NCBI GenBank assembly: GCA_905178155.1 | Contig: CAJINV010000006.1 | Span: 1,861,876 to 1,925,875 of the forward strand | Reading direction: 5' to 3' | From: Amoebophrya sp. A120 | Taxonomy: Eukaryota > Sar > Dinophyceae > Syndiniales > Amoebophryaceae | Length of the DNA: 64,000 nucleotides | Shown here: piece by piece, positions 1-10,999 of the stretch | Numbering within the stretch: position 1 is the stretch's first letter | How the letters are laid out: every line of letters begins with the position of its first letter | The notes under the pieces: generated by a model | What the model saw: only the letters and a program-made list of their open reading frames with translations | Databases searched by the model: none | What the model was told of the DNA's origin: nothing | Program-made: the position numbers and the translations under genes

Positions 1-391
1 ACATTCTTCTACTCTAGGTCAACCGCTCCTCCAGGATAAATTGGTTCGACGGCTCCTGAAATATGTTAAGATCCTTAAACAAGATGACACACCATCAACG
101 ACATGGACGAGCAGTAGCTGATGATTTATTGTCCATTTGATTTCAATCTCAATCTCAATTGATGTCATCACGACGACCACAGGCCTGAAGCTACTTGATA
201 GAAACGGTCTTGACGACGTAGTTGAGGATTATATATATAGTGGCATTAGTCTATTTCTACTTCTAGTTCTACACAATTGCTATTAGTACACGACACGGTG
301 AAGAGGACTACTTACTTTTGCTCTACTAGTGTTCACCGAGCCGTGCTGTCACTTTTTCCTTGAGCAGCAAGAAGTACTAGAATTGATAAGA
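1..391. other. Upstream non-coding region
   Basis: No convincing reading frame is seen here. The stretch is AT-rich near 225-300, with a short TA run, and lies directly upstream of the start codon of the BCCIP-like gene. It may hold that gene's promoter and 5' leader or the tail of a gene outside the window. No TATA box or other defined promoter element can be named with confidence. Confidence 0.5.
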
Positions 392-3300
392 ATGAAGCGT
401 TCCCGACAGAATGCGGGTCACGACGAGGACCAGGTCTCCTTCGTGAACAACGACACAGCTCCGGCCCAAAACGACGTCGACATGATCGATGTAAATTTCG
501 AGTTATGCTGTGCAAAAGTATCGTACTCGTATAAATGCAGGTCTTGCATTACAAATTTCTTTGTCAAGGCAAATCAGCATTACAAATTTTATTTCTCATG
601 CTGAGGAAATTTGTAATGCATTTATACAAGTATCGGATACTTTTGCAGTTCATACGAGTTCTACGAACCCTTCGAAACCGACTTCCACGGGGTCCGGCTA
701 TGCATTGCAAAAGTATCGTACTCGTATAAATGCATTACAAATTTCCTCAGCATGAGAGATAAAATTTGTAATGCAGATTGAGCTTAAGAAAGGGATTTGT
801 AATGCATGATTGCAATACGAGTACGATACTTTTGCACAGGATACCGGCAGCTTCTGAACAAATCCTTCGAGTTATTACAATGAAAAATGCCCCCTCCCCA
901 TATCAAAAAGAAAATCTGTGATGCAGATTTGTGGTTACAAATCAGCTTGGTGTTGCTAGAAGGCAAAAGATGCGGACTGAAGTGCTGCCTAGCGTGGGAA
1001 GGCCGTGCTGCTCCAGCAGGACAGGAGGCAACTGGAAGTGGGAAACAGCATGACAGATTGCCTGCAATTCAGCCCGCAGCTGCGTCTACTCTTGCTGGCT
1101 TTCTAGCAATACAAGTCGAGTTGTGTACTCAAATACAGCATCACAAATTGCGTTTCCGATATGGGGTGGAGGCTTTTTTCCCTAGGATACGAGTGGTGCA
1201 AGACGGATCCCATTTTCGATTTGACGGAAGTGACGGACGTGTGCTTATCAACTGTAAAAATGTCTAGGTCTGGAAGATTGCCAGGTCTGTCATGCATATT
1301 TTGAATGACCCATGATGTCTGTGATGCATGCCCTAGCATCACAGATTTTTAGAGGACCTTTTGATGCCTCTACCGGATGAGAAACGCCCACTCCGCGTAG
1401 CACAAACTGAACTCCTCTTGCTGGTCATGCAATACAGATTTTTTTACCTTCCAAAGACAGCATCACAAGTTGCAACCTTCCAGACCCAGACATTTTTGCA
1501 TTCGATAATGCTGCAACCAGGGCAACATCGGAACGGTGTTGAAGACTACGGATCAACTATCAAACGAAAAAAGTTCGTCACGATCACGCGTGCGCACTTT
1601 TGCAATACAAAATTTTCTGGCATGCGTAAAAATGCATCACAGGCAAACTTCATAAGGGATTTCCCTAGACGAGTTTCTGCAAAGGACGGAAAAGCTCAAG
1701 CTGTGATGCTAAAAGAATTTGTAGTGCAAGTTCGTGACTGCGGCAAACTTTTTTCTCTCCATATCAACAGGCGGGCGCTGGCGAACAACAGATACAAGGT
1801 GGCGGCAAAACTGCTTCTGGCGAGCAAAACAACAATCTTTCCTCTTCCGCCGGCGCGGCCGCGGCTGGCGCGGCCGGGGGCAGGGGAGCAACGACCACGA
1901 CGCCACAGGAAACGGGTTTATTCGGCATCACGACTGCAGTGAATCTGAAGCAGTACAAGTCCTCATTCACCTATCAAACAAGAAAAAGTTCGTCGCGATC
2001 ACTCGCCATTTTTTGCAATATTACAAACAGGAAAAGCGCTGTCATGCGGAAAAATGCATCTTCACAGTGAAATGACTTCGTGACGGATTTCATCTCTTGC
2101 GTTTGTGCAAAAATACAAGAAAAATAACGACTTGTGAAGTAGATGCCAGAAAAAAATTTCTCATGCAAAACCTGCAGTTCAGTGATCGTATGACGAACTT
2201 TTCTCACTCCATATCACCTCCAGTTTTCCCAGTATGAAGCGGTTCATGAAGAGCCACCTCGTGGCGAAGGGAGAAGAGGTATGCATTGCAAGCATGTCTG
2301 GGTCTGGAAGATGAATGCAAGTTTGTCATGCTTGTCCCGCATGTTGCCTTTTAATAAATCGGTAATGCAGGAGCAGGAAAAAAAACCTATCGGTATTGCC
2401 TGTCATGCAAAAATGCAGTTTGCTATACGGACGAAAGCGAAACTACTCCTAAATAAAAGCTCCAAAACTTGACATGCCCATGCGTAGATGCGTAGTGCAG
2501 GAGCGTGCCCTCCGCTCACAAACTAAGTCGCATCACTTTTTTCCAGAGGACCCACACATATTTGCAGTGGATAGGAGATGGTGCTGCGAGAGCCGCAAGA
2601 GAGTACTACCAGCGAGCGGACTGTCAAAGTTGAAGACCTGTTTGAGAAATTCAACACTGGATTATCCTTTGCAAAAGTATCGTACTCGTAGTAAAAATTG
2701 CAGCCATGCATTACAAATCTTTTTATCAAGGCAAAGCCGCATTACAAATTCGATTTCTCATGCTAAGGAAATTTGTATTGCAATTTATACAACAAGTATC
2801 GGATACTTTTGCACAGGACATGGATTTTTGATCAACGAAAGGCTAATCAACCTCCCGGAGGAAGTCGCCCCGCCGCTACACTCGGTACTGATTACAACAA
2901 CTGTTGTTTGTGATGCATGATAAGCTAGATCTGTGATGCTGCTGAACTACCTAAACAGGATTTTTACACTACGCGGGCAAACTTGTCATGCGAAACAACC
3001 AAAACTGGCTGATTTGTCTAGCAGATGTCCCATCATGACGATATTATTACTAACATCAGCACCTGGAGACCGCCATCCATTGGTCGCAGACGACGCCGGA
3101 GTGCCCGGAAGACGAGCGGCCCTTTTTATGCATTGCAAAAGTATCGTACAACTCGTAGTAAAATCGCAATTCTGCATGACAAATCCCTTTCTCAAGGTAA
3201 ATCAGCATGAGAAATTCCGTTTGTAATGCTGAGCGAATTTGTAATGCGATTACTACTAGTTCTAGTACGATGCTTTTGCATTTGATACTTTTACTTTTTC

Positions 3301-4285
3301 GACTATTTTCTCGGCATCGCCAAGGCGTTCAAGGATTCCTACGGCACGGTTTATCCTGATTAAAAAAGTCCCCACACCAGAGTCAAGATGGGGATTTTGC
3401 AACACAAACCTAGGAGTTTTAGGAGTCACGCATGACAAGTCTCAGTCCGTAAGGTAGTGCAAGTTAGCAAGGAAAGCCGCATCACAAATCGACCTTCTGA
3501 TCCGGTTTACAGCATCACAAATTCCAAAACACGATTGGAAATGGCTCTCATGGTGATGCGCATTACAAGTCTTCCTGTCTTTGCAAATCTGCATTACAAC
3601 TCTGGTGTGGGTACGTTTTTACCCAGGATACAGTTTATCCAAACTTCGAAGAGGAAGAGTATGTCAAAAACAGCTGCTTCCACAAGGAAATCGCCATTGG
3701 GCAGCTGGTGATATCAAATGCAAAAGTGTCTGGGTCTGGAAACTTGTGATGCTGGGTGGCGTCTCATGATGAGGCCACAAATGCTGGCTCAGCATGACAA
3801 GTTTCTGAGCTTCTAGGTGTTGCCTATTCTGCATGACAAACTGCGTTCCTGCATCACAGAAAAATGGAGCTCTTGTGTAACGTGCATGACAGATTTCAGA
3901 GTCATGCCAGACAAGCATGACAAACATGCATTCTTCCAGACCCAGACATTTTTGCACAGGATAGGTGATGCAGCAAAACAATTCATCTTCTCGGGGGACA
4001 TCTTATGCACTGCAAAAGTATCTTAATCGTATAAATGCTAAAATGCATTACAAATTTCCTCAGCATGTTGATGAGAAATGAAATTTGTAATGCTGATTTA
4101 CCTTTAAGAAAAAGATTTGCAATGCAGGATCGCACAAATTATACGAGTGCGATGTTTTTGCAGTGCATACAACTGCGGGCCCCGACGCGACAACCGTGAA
4201 GGAGAACGAGTACCGGGTGGTGTATTTGGTCAGCAACAAGACGTTTATGGAGAAAATTATGCCCCTTTTTCGGGAAGAGAAATGA
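392..4285 (+). CDS. BCCIP/Bcp1-family protein, 14 exons
   Basis: Removing 13 introners with one target duplication each gives a frame of about 341 residues from ATG 392 to TGA 4283-4285, close to the usual size of the family (about 280-315). Family landmarks are visible: an acidic start, VNFEFYEPFETDFHGVR near residues 34-50, QGNIGTVLK near 78, LFGITTAVNLKQYK near 142, LINERLINLPEEVAPPLHSV near 209, and FYFFDYFLGIAKAF near 249. BCCIP in animals and Bcp1 in yeast are nuclear proteins; Bcp1 is a chaperone and export factor for ribosomal protein uL14, and human BCCIP binds BRCA2 and p21. A ribosome-assembly role is therefore likely, by homology only. A Gly/Ala/Gln-rich insert at about 90-135 is not usual for the family. 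The junction of the D-type intron near 2888-3062 is the least certain, because that element has lost its right end. No GT-AG intron is needed. Confidence 0.85.
504..654 (+). mobile_element. Introner A in BCCIP-like gene
   Basis: Family A TIRs; target duplication CGAGT on both sides (499-503, 655-659). Removal joins VNFE to FYEPFE in frame. Confidence 0.95.
699..843 (+). mobile_element. Introner A in BCCIP-like gene
   Basis: Family A TIRs; exact target duplication CCGGC. Removal joins FHGVR to QLLNK in frame. Confidence 0.95.
873..1189 (+). mobile_element. Introner C in BCCIP-like gene
   Basis: Family C TIRs, slightly diverged; exact duplication CGAGT, by coincidence the same pentamer as the first introner. 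Removal joins NKSFE to WCKTD. Confidence 0.93.
1246..1507 (+). mobile_element. Introner B in BCCIP-like gene
   Basis: Family B TIRs; duplication GTGCT/ATGCT (4 of 5). Removal joins TDVC to CNQGNIGTV in frame. Confidence 0.92.
1558..1763 (+). mobile_element. Introner L in BCCIP-like gene
   Basis: A different TIR built on AAAAAAGTTCGTCACGATCA and its inverted partner GTTCGTGACTGCGGCAAACT; exact duplication TCAAC. Removal joins LKTTDQ to QAGAGEQQ. Confidence 0.9.
1972..2213 (+). mobile_element. Introner L in BCCIP-like gene
   Basis: Second L copy, starting TATCAAACAAGAAAAAGTTC; exact duplication TCACC. Removal joins YKSSFT to SSFPSMKRF. Confidence 0.92.
2280..2573 (+). mobile_element. Introner B, diverged, in BCCIP-like gene
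   Basis: The left TIR is B-like (GTCTGGGTCTGGAAG). The right end has decayed to CCAGAGGACCCACACATATT. The duplication AGAGG/GGAGA is not recognisable, but the frame (AKGEE to EMVLREP) continues if five bases of flank are removed with it. Confidence 0.75.
2663..2820 (+). mobile_element. Introner A in BCCIP-like gene
   Basis: Family A TIRs; exact duplication TGGAT. Removal joins KFNTG to FLINERL. Confidence 0.95.
2888..3062 (+). mobile_element. Introner D, decayed, in BCCIP-like gene
   Basis: The interior resembles the D copy at 7976-8279 (GATGCTGNTGAACTA and CATGCGNAACAACCAA blocks), but neither D terminus survives and no clear duplication is left. The junction is set by the frame (LHSV to LETAIHW) and by the expected length of the family alignment. 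Ends may be off by a few bases. Confidence 0.6.
3127..3287 (+). mobile_element. Introner A in BCCIP-like gene
   Basis: Family A TIRs; exact duplication CTTTT. Removal joins DERPF to YFFDYF. Confidence 0.93.
3352..3630 (+). mobile_element. Introner D in BCCIP-like gene
   Basis: Family D TIRs (AAAAAGTCCCCACACCAGAG); duplication CGGTT/CAGTT (4 of 5). Removal joins YGTVY to PNFEEEE. Confidence 0.92.
3712..3963 (+). mobile_element. Introner B in BCCIP-like gene
   Basis: Family B TIRs; exact duplication GGTGA. Removal joins IGQLV to MQQNN. Confidence 0.95.
4004..4169 (+). mobile_element. Introner A in BCCIP-like gene
   Basis: Family A TIRs; duplication CATCT/CAACT (4 of 5). Removal joins SSRGT to TAGPDATTVK. 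Confidence 0.92.
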
Positions 4286-4788
4286 GTTTGGGCCGGTAGT
4301 GCAGCGAGTAGGAGTACCTCCCGAGGACGAAGATCAGTTCTCGTCATGCAGTTCTTGTCCATGTCATCTATGCAGACACAGAGTCATAGAAAGACAAACA
4401 GGTTTAGGTTTTCGACGGTGCAATATAGACGCCGCTGTTAAAAGAGCAGGGCTGCTTGTTGGAGGGGATCCTCTGGGTCTTGATTTGCACCAGCTGCAGA
4501 GGGTGCAGGCAATAGAAAAAGAAGCATGTATTCAACGAAAGCCAGCACGATTTGCTTTCTTGCACCTCCATAGATGTTGAGGAACAAGGCTCTTTATCAC
4601 TTCTGCCTAGTCCTTGTACAAAATCAAAACTCGAAAGAGGGCTACACGGAAATAAGTAAATGACAAGCGTCTAATATGCTGTGACCACAGCGGCCATTAT
4701 GCTTCGTGAAGAGGAGCTCCGCTGTTCAGTGAACAAAAGCAACAGCAGACAGTATTTCGCTTCCGACGTGTAGAAAGTTGCGGAAAAA

Positions 4789-5095
4789 TATGGGAGTGTC
4801 AGGATCGAAATCGTCAGAGTTGAAATAATTTGCGATGCATAAAACGGATACCAGTAGGCGCCTAGTTTTCAAGTGGCGCATAACAAATCTTGGTGGTGCC
4901 TAACTCCAGTTTGTAATGCTGTTTGGGTAAGGAAGACGCCTTTTGTCATGCTACTGTAGCAGCTCTATTTTTACCCCTCAACAGGCTTACAATCTGCCTC
5001 CCTTGCGTACTCTGCAAGATAGGCACTCTGTGGGTTGCATTTTATGCATCACAAACTATTTCAACTTTGACGATTTCAGTCCTGACGCTTCCATA
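4789..5095 (+). mobile_element. Introner G outside recognised coding sequence
   Basis: Complete G element (left GTGTCAGGATCGAAATCG, right CGATTTCAGTCCTGACGC) with exact duplication AAAAA. It is not inside any exon I can define, so it may sit in a UTR, an unseen exon or true intergenic DNA. Confidence 0.88.
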
Positions 5096-5154
5096 AAAAA
5101 GCCAATACTTAATACTTATGGCTAGCGTTTTCTTTCTCGGTTCCAAAGAAGTCC

Positions 5155-5207
5155 TCTGCTCGGCTTGAACATCCTCGTGGACCACGAGGATGTTCAAGCC
5201 GAGCAGA
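5155..5207. repeat. Perfect 26-bp palindrome with a 1-nt centre
   Basis: Arms 5155-5180 and 5182-5207 are exact reverse complements around a single A at 5181. The arm starts TCTGCTCGGCTTGAACATCC. The first half of the arm recurs with one change near 19216 (CTCTGCTCGGCTTCAACATT), inside a broken A-type introner. The function is unknown. It could form a cruciform or an RNA hairpin between two genes. Confidence 0.95.
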
Positions 5208-5424
5208 CGTCGTGGTGAAAAAATATAAAATACTTAAAAATGGTGTGCTTCGTCATAAGTACTTAATTAAATGGAGGTAATTCAGCACCACCAGCCCCTC
5301 GGTTCTTCTAAATCTAAAAAGTGCATTCGGTTTCTGATTCTGGCAGCTGGGCTTCAGATTTTGGAGGCACGAGAATTTTGGAGGTTGGGCCGATAATTTT
5401 GGAGGTTGGGAATTTGAAAAAAAC

Positions 5425-8400
5425 CCAGCGCTACTACAACAACGGCACCGTGTACACGGACGAGGACTGGCTCTACGTGTACGGGGTGTTCTTCTCCGTG
5501 TGCTGCGCGATTTTTTTCGGTATCAAATGTAAAAATGTCTGGGTCGGGAAGATTCTGAGATTTGTCATGCATATTTTCCATGACCCAGGATGTCAGTCTG
5601 TGATGCATGCCGTAGCATCACAGATTTTTAGAGCGCTTCCTCATGCCTATTCCGCATGACAAATGCCATCTCCGCGGAGCACAAAATCTACTCCTCTTAC
5701 TGGTCATGCAATACAAATCTTTTTCGAATCCAGAGACAGCATCACAAGTTTAGATGCTTCCAGACCCAGACATTTTTACATTTGATATTCGGGCTGCTGT
5801 GCCGCCGGGCCGCGGAGCCGCTCGGCTGGTGGCTGGCGATCGGGAACAATTTGTGTTACCTATCAAAAGGAAAAATCCCCCTCCCCATATTGAAATGGAA
5901 ACTTCTGTTGCTGGATTTGTGTACACAAATCAGGTTTTTCTTGCTGGAGAGGCCTGCAGAGGACACATATCAAGTCTGAGTAGACAGTCTTTGGCCTAGG
6001 CGCTTAGCATGGCAGGCGTCTACGCTGTAGGAGCAAGAGCACGACAAACCGCCTGTAGAATGCGGCGGTTGTCTGTGGGGTTGCCTTCATGCAACACAGA
6101 GGCCATTTGTGGTCACAAATCAGCAACACAAATTTTCGAAAACGTACCTGGTCAATATGGGGAGGGGGGACTTTTCCTCACAACATTACCGGATGTGGAG
6201 CAACGGTGGGGAGGAGTGGATGACTGCGTTTTTCAAGCGCAACTCGTTTCTGAAGAAGAATGTGGCGAAGTTCGATTTTGGCGGCGAGAAAAATACGGAG
6301 GACAACGAGCACCTGTTGCACATGCTGCAGTTCAGTATCTTCTACGCGGCGTGCTTCCTCGGGTGGCATTATTTGATTCCCTGGGGCGGAGCTGGGTCTG
6401 GGCGCGCGCGGTTCTTTATCAAATGCAAAAAGGTCTGGGTCTGGAAGAATGCAGCTTGTGATGCTGCATTTGGATTCCAAAAAAATCTGTATTGCATGAG
6501 CAGCAAAGGGAGCGCATTTTTTGCTACGCGGTAGTAGGGGCATTTGTCATGCCAAATAGGCATCAAGAAGCCCTCAAAAAAGGCGTGATGCTAGAGCATG
6601 CATCACAGACATCATGGCTCATGCAACACGTGCATGACAAGTCTCAGAATCTTGCAGACCCAGACATGTTTACAGTTCATATTCTTCCGGTCCAAGCGAT
6701 CGGTGCAGCAGGAGGAGATGCTGGTCACGCTGGAAAACGCCGTGGAGAATATCAAATGCAAAAATGTCTGGGTCTGGAAGATTGCGAGATTTGTCATGCT
6801 GATCTGGCATGGCCCATAAATCTGTATTGCGTGGCCACAAACAGCCTCTCTCGCCTGTCGTGCAAAAACGCAGTTTCTCATGCGGAATATGCAGCACAGA
6901 AGCACGAAGCAACTTGTCATGCTTGGCGGCGCATTACAGTGCATTTCTTATTGACTGACTTGCATCACAAGTTTCCAGGCCCAGACATTTTTGCATTCGA
7001 CAGAGAACGAGGTGATGCGAAGATACGGGCTGAGGGAAGAGGAAAATTTTCAGCAAGACGGTGGAAGTCACACGTTACCCGGCGTGGACGAGCGGCTGTC
7101 CGGGACGCGAAATGCGGTCGACGCGTGTTGCGCGAAAGAAAGGCTGAACAGCACCTCTTGCACATCAGAGGAGAACGACAGCAGTACTACAGCAACCCTT
7201 GGTGGACCACTCGCAACGAAATGCACGGCGAGCGTGTTCGGAGCTCCTGGTGCCACGTCGTCCTCCACAGAAGACGGGTCGTTTGGCGATACCTGGTTCC
7301 AGCAACAGCTCGAGAAACATATGGGTTGTAAAAATGTCTGGGTCTGGAAACTTGTGATGCAAGGAAGAGAATAGTGCGCTCACTGTAATGCGCCGCCAAG
7401 CATGACAAGTTTTTTTCATGGTTCTGAGGTGCGTATTCCGCATGAGAAACTGCGTTTTTGCAACACAGGGAGGAGGAGCTCTTTGCGGCCACGCAACACA
7501 GAGTACAGAGTCATGCCAGATTAGCATGACAAGTCTCGCAATCTTCCAGACCCAGACACTTTTACATTTGATAAAACAGCGCCACCAGCGAATGCTGGAT
7601 GAGGAGTCGGAGGACGAAGAAGTCAGTATCAAAAGGAAAAATCCCCCCTCCCCATATCAAAACGGAAATCTGTGGTGCAGATTTGTGGTCACAAATCAGG
7701 TCTGTCTTGCAGTAGAGGACTGCAGGCCCATGACAAAAGTCCATGCTGTAGGCCCAACAGCATCACAAACCGCCGGTATAATGCGGGGGGCCTTGTGGGT
7801 TTGCCTTCTTGCGAGACAGACGCGATTTGTGGCCACAAATCAGCATCACAAACTTCCGAAAGTATACCTTTTCGGTATGGGGAGGGGGGATTTTTCCTTG
7901 TGATAGTCAGCAGTGCGGAAGGGTCTGAAAAGGGTGATGATGCTGAACAAGATAATATGAGTCCCTGCAAGCGTGTATCATTTGTAAAAGAAACGTCACC
8001 ACCCCATAGTTGTAATGCAATTCTGCATGTTGAAGATGTTTCTGATGCGGAGCCCCATGTTGAGAGGCAGTTTGTAGTCGGGTTTCGGAATTTGTCATGC
8101 TCCAAATCCAATCAGCATGATGCGCTAGATTTGTGATGCTGGTGAACTAGGTATTAAACAGGATTACTTACCCTACGAGGCCAGACTTGTCTTCATGCGC
8201 AACAACCAAGGCTTATGGATTTGTCTAGCAAATTTCCCACCTTGATGACTGTGGGGTGGGGACGTTTTTACACGGGATAGCGTGATCGCAGCCCCAAGCA
8301 GAGTCCCTCGCGAAGGAGAAACCAGACGGGGAACAGTATCAAAAGGAAAAATCCCCCCACCCCATATCAAAACGAAGTTTGTGATGCTGGATTTGCGTAC

Positions 8401-8972
8401 ACAAATCAGCTTTGTATTGCAGGAGGGCATTGCGGCCAGATCCCCAGGCTAGGTAGGGGCGTACGGGTCTAGGTGCTCAGCATAGCAAACGGCTCCCCTT
8501 TAGAGGGCCCATCAGCATGACAAATCGCTTCCAGAATGGGGCGGAAGCTTCTGCCCTTGTCTTCTTGCAAGACAAATGTGATTTGTGGCCTCAAATCAGC
8601 AACGCAAATTTTCGGAAGCATACCTTTTCGATATGGGGAGGGGGATCTTTCCTCTCAATAGGCAGCAGCTCGCTCAGTCCTCCGGTGGAAAAGGGTAGAG
8701 GCAGAAACCACAAGGAAGCGGATCAGGTGCAGACTGCTTCTTCCGCCGACTACCCAGTTTTGGAATGGAAGCACATTCTGCAGGATATCAAGGAGGGCAA
8801 CGGTTACTACGACCCGGCTACGGGCGGAGGGAATTCCGGGTCGGGAAAGAATCAAAAAATCGCCGGTGGTGCTGGTGCCGAGGTGGAGATGATTGAGGAA
8901 CAATTTTTCGCCGCGGGGAATGATAGTCATAGCAGTGTAATGAATGCGGACGAGGATGAGGAGATCGATTGA
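5425..8972 (+). CDS. Unrecognised protein with two hydrophobic segments (5' end incomplete)
   Basis: Eight introners removed give about 412 codons ending at TGA 8970-8972. The first well supported residues are QRYYNNGTVYTDEDW. No ATG lies in frame before them, so the start must be on an upstream exon or beyond a GT-AG intron I cannot place; the 5340-5424 stretch with repeated ATTTTGGAGGTTGGG is doubtful as coding. Two hydrophobic, aromatic stretches are visible (LYVYGVFFSVCCAIFFGLL near residues 15-33 and FSIFYAACFLGWHYLIPWG further on), suggesting a membrane protein. They are followed by a charged region (KRSVQQEEMLVTLENAVENE) and a Ser/Gly/Asp/Glu-rich tail ending DEDEEID. No family was recognised. 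Downstream of it lies 2 kb of apparently empty sequence. Confidence 0.75.
5521..5787 (+). mobile_element. Introner B
   Basis: Family B TIRs; exact duplication TTCGG. Removal joins CCAIFFG to LLCRRAAE. Confidence 0.95.
5861..6185 (+). mobile_element. Introner C
   Basis: Family C TIRs; exact duplication TTACC. Right end is ...CTCACAACA rather than the usual GATA. Removal joins GNNLCY to RMWSNGG. Confidence 0.95.
6417..6681 (+). mobile_element. Introner B
   Basis: Family B TIRs; exact duplication TTCTT. Removal joins GRARFF to RSKRSVQQ. Confidence 0.95.
6750..7002 (+). mobile_element. Introner B
   Basis: Family B TIRs; exact duplication GAGAA; right end GACA. Removal joins ENAVEN to EVMRRYG. 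Confidence 0.95.
7320..7573 (+). mobile_element. Introner B
   Basis: Family B TIRs; exact duplication AAACA. Removal joins QQLEK to QRHQRML. Confidence 0.95.
7627..7905 (+). mobile_element. Introner C
   Basis: Family C TIRs; exact duplication GTCAG. Removal joins EDEEVS to SAEGSEK. Confidence 0.95.
7976..8279 (+). mobile_element. Introner D
   Basis: Family D TIRs; exact duplication GCGTG. Removal joins MSPCKR to DRSPKQS. Confidence 0.95.
8337..8660 (+). mobile_element. Introner C
   Basis: Family C TIRs; duplication AACAG/GGCAG (3 of 5). Removal joins NQTGNS to SSLSPPVE. Confidence 0.88.
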
Positions 8973-10999
8973 CCGACTTCTGCTTACCCGGTGCTAGTAG
9001 CACTTCCTATGCTATACCAGAGCACCTATCTAGGATAACATTGGGGGATAGGAAATCAGACCGAAGATTTATTGAGCCAGGAGATTTCTGGCATTCGAAC
9101 TGTGCAAAAAAAAAAAAAAACATGAGCTGTCGAAGAATATTACGCGAATCTAGGTGGAGGTGGAGCAGAGTCTTATTTGCAGCTACCCTTTTGATTTGTG
9201 AATTACTCCGATCATGATAGGACGCTTTCCAACCACTGCTCTTATTTGGCTATTGAACTTGGGTTTTTATCGCGACTGAAGAAAATTTTTCACGATATTA
9301 ATAACAGCGACAGATACAGCTTACAACCGAGACTGACGACGGGAGTATAAAACCTTTACGTACTCTTCAGAAGAACTGCACTCAATTTTTCAAAAAACAA
9401 AGAACTCGACTGATTGCTCATTTCTGATTCCTTGCCACGATTTATCGGGCAACAACTGCGCAAATGGTGATGTTGACGAAAAAACTCGGGTTACTTAATG
9501 CGACGTAAGTAGCAACGCAAAGATTTGTTTGCATTTTCCAAAGATTTCTGGTACTACACAGTTTTACAGATACAGGTCTACTTGTTGCGAAATTTTCATC
9601 AGACCAGGATCGATTGAGCTTATTTGTTTGAAAAACTGCAGAAACTGAATCTGAAACGCGAGCGTGTTTGTCACGACAAAATGATAACGAGCAAAGGCAC
9701 TGCTTCTTCCTGCACTGTACACCGGGCACCCATTATCTAGCTGTAGAAAAAAAGCTTCTCGTAGAGGGCGGTTCCGTGTGCTAAGTATTTGATCGTTTTT
9801 CTTGGCAAAAGCTGGCCTCATGTCAACATGTCATTTCGGTTGCGGAGACCAATCTCGAGGCCTGCTCGCACAACATGCCCATCGGTTTTTTTGGAAATCA
9901 AGTTTATCTTTGTTGCGTCGGTCTATTGCTGCATCGTGTGATACCATGCCCATTAGTAGCCACTCGGTCGTCTTTAACAAGTGACGAATCTTTTCGGTTT
10001 TACTGCGTTCTCTCCGACAGTGCGGATGAAGATGCCTACATCGGTGGTCACAAGGTCCAAACAAATGTCGGTCTGGGCTTGCTTCTAGGATGATTGACGA
10101 CGCATCATGTCTGCTTCGTTGCCTTCTTTCCAGCGGACGAGTACCCCGGTCCTGCAGCGCGTCATCGGTCCTCTCGTGCGTCGAAAATAATGTACTACTT
10201 GAGTCGTACACAAATGAAGAAACCAATCTTCGGTAGTTCTTGTTGACTGTGCCTTGCAACTTTGATTCTCGATGTGGAGCAACGAACAGTCGATATTTTA
10301 AACCCCTGACCATCGTTTTCTTCATCGCAGCAGCAGACGGACACGCGGGGTCGGTTGCTTTCGTTTATTTCCCCTGGCGAGTCGGTGAGTTAGTACTATC
10401 GTGCTCGGCCATTTGGATTTTCGTGCGAGACTAATGCATCGTGCACTTCTCTTGGTTGAAATGCAAGTGAAAGCATCGGAGCCATGTGTTAAGCTAGAAC
10501 ACTTTGATGGACGTACAAAAGCCTTCTGCTTATTTAACTCCAGTTTAAAAATGGATAGCTCATCTGCTTGCGATTTTCAAACACAAACAGCAGCGGATTT
10601 TTCCCCCAAATCTCAACGACTTTTGCTCCCCCAACTAACGAAACACAACCTAACGACGAATCTGAGAAACCAACGGAATCAAGCATAAACCAAGTAAAGG
10701 GCTCTAAGGTGTGCGAAATTTGTTGTTTTTCTCGAAAATTATACTTTACGCTTTATTAAACAGTCAAGGTCAACAAGTTCAAGTTCAAGAATAAACTCGA
10801 CTGAGTACTTCTAGTACTTACAGCGAGAGACTACAACTCGGAAGAAAAAGCAAGCTGCTCGAAGTAAAAATATAATTGGTTCCGACGACGTACAGGAACC
10901 GAGAAGAAAGGAACCGAGAAGCAGATCTGCAGCACGCGACAGCAGAAGCAGAGTCAGTCCCGCGGTTTCACGACCCTGGACGAGAAGACGAAGACCACT
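8973..10999. other. Intergenic region, no supported gene
   Basis: About 2 kb without introners or a credible reading frame. It contains a run of 15 A at about 9106-9120 and a repeated GGAACCGAGAAG near 10905-10920. Short frames on both strands (for example 9831-10325 on the minus strand) have compositions typical of chance frames. The last few hundred bases probably include the promoter of the next gene. Confidence 0.5.

Larger units (their letters stand above)
4286..5340. other. Intergenic region with one intact introner
   Basis: The 3' flank of the BCCIP-like gene and 5' flank of the next gene. Besides the G element (4789-5095) and the long palindrome (5155-5207) nothing coding is seen. 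An undetected first exon of the next gene may lie here. Confidence 0.5.

Noticed and set aside
9831-10325. 164-codon frame on the minus strand
   Set aside because: Arg/His/Cys-rich composition typical of chance frames; no motif and no supporting context.
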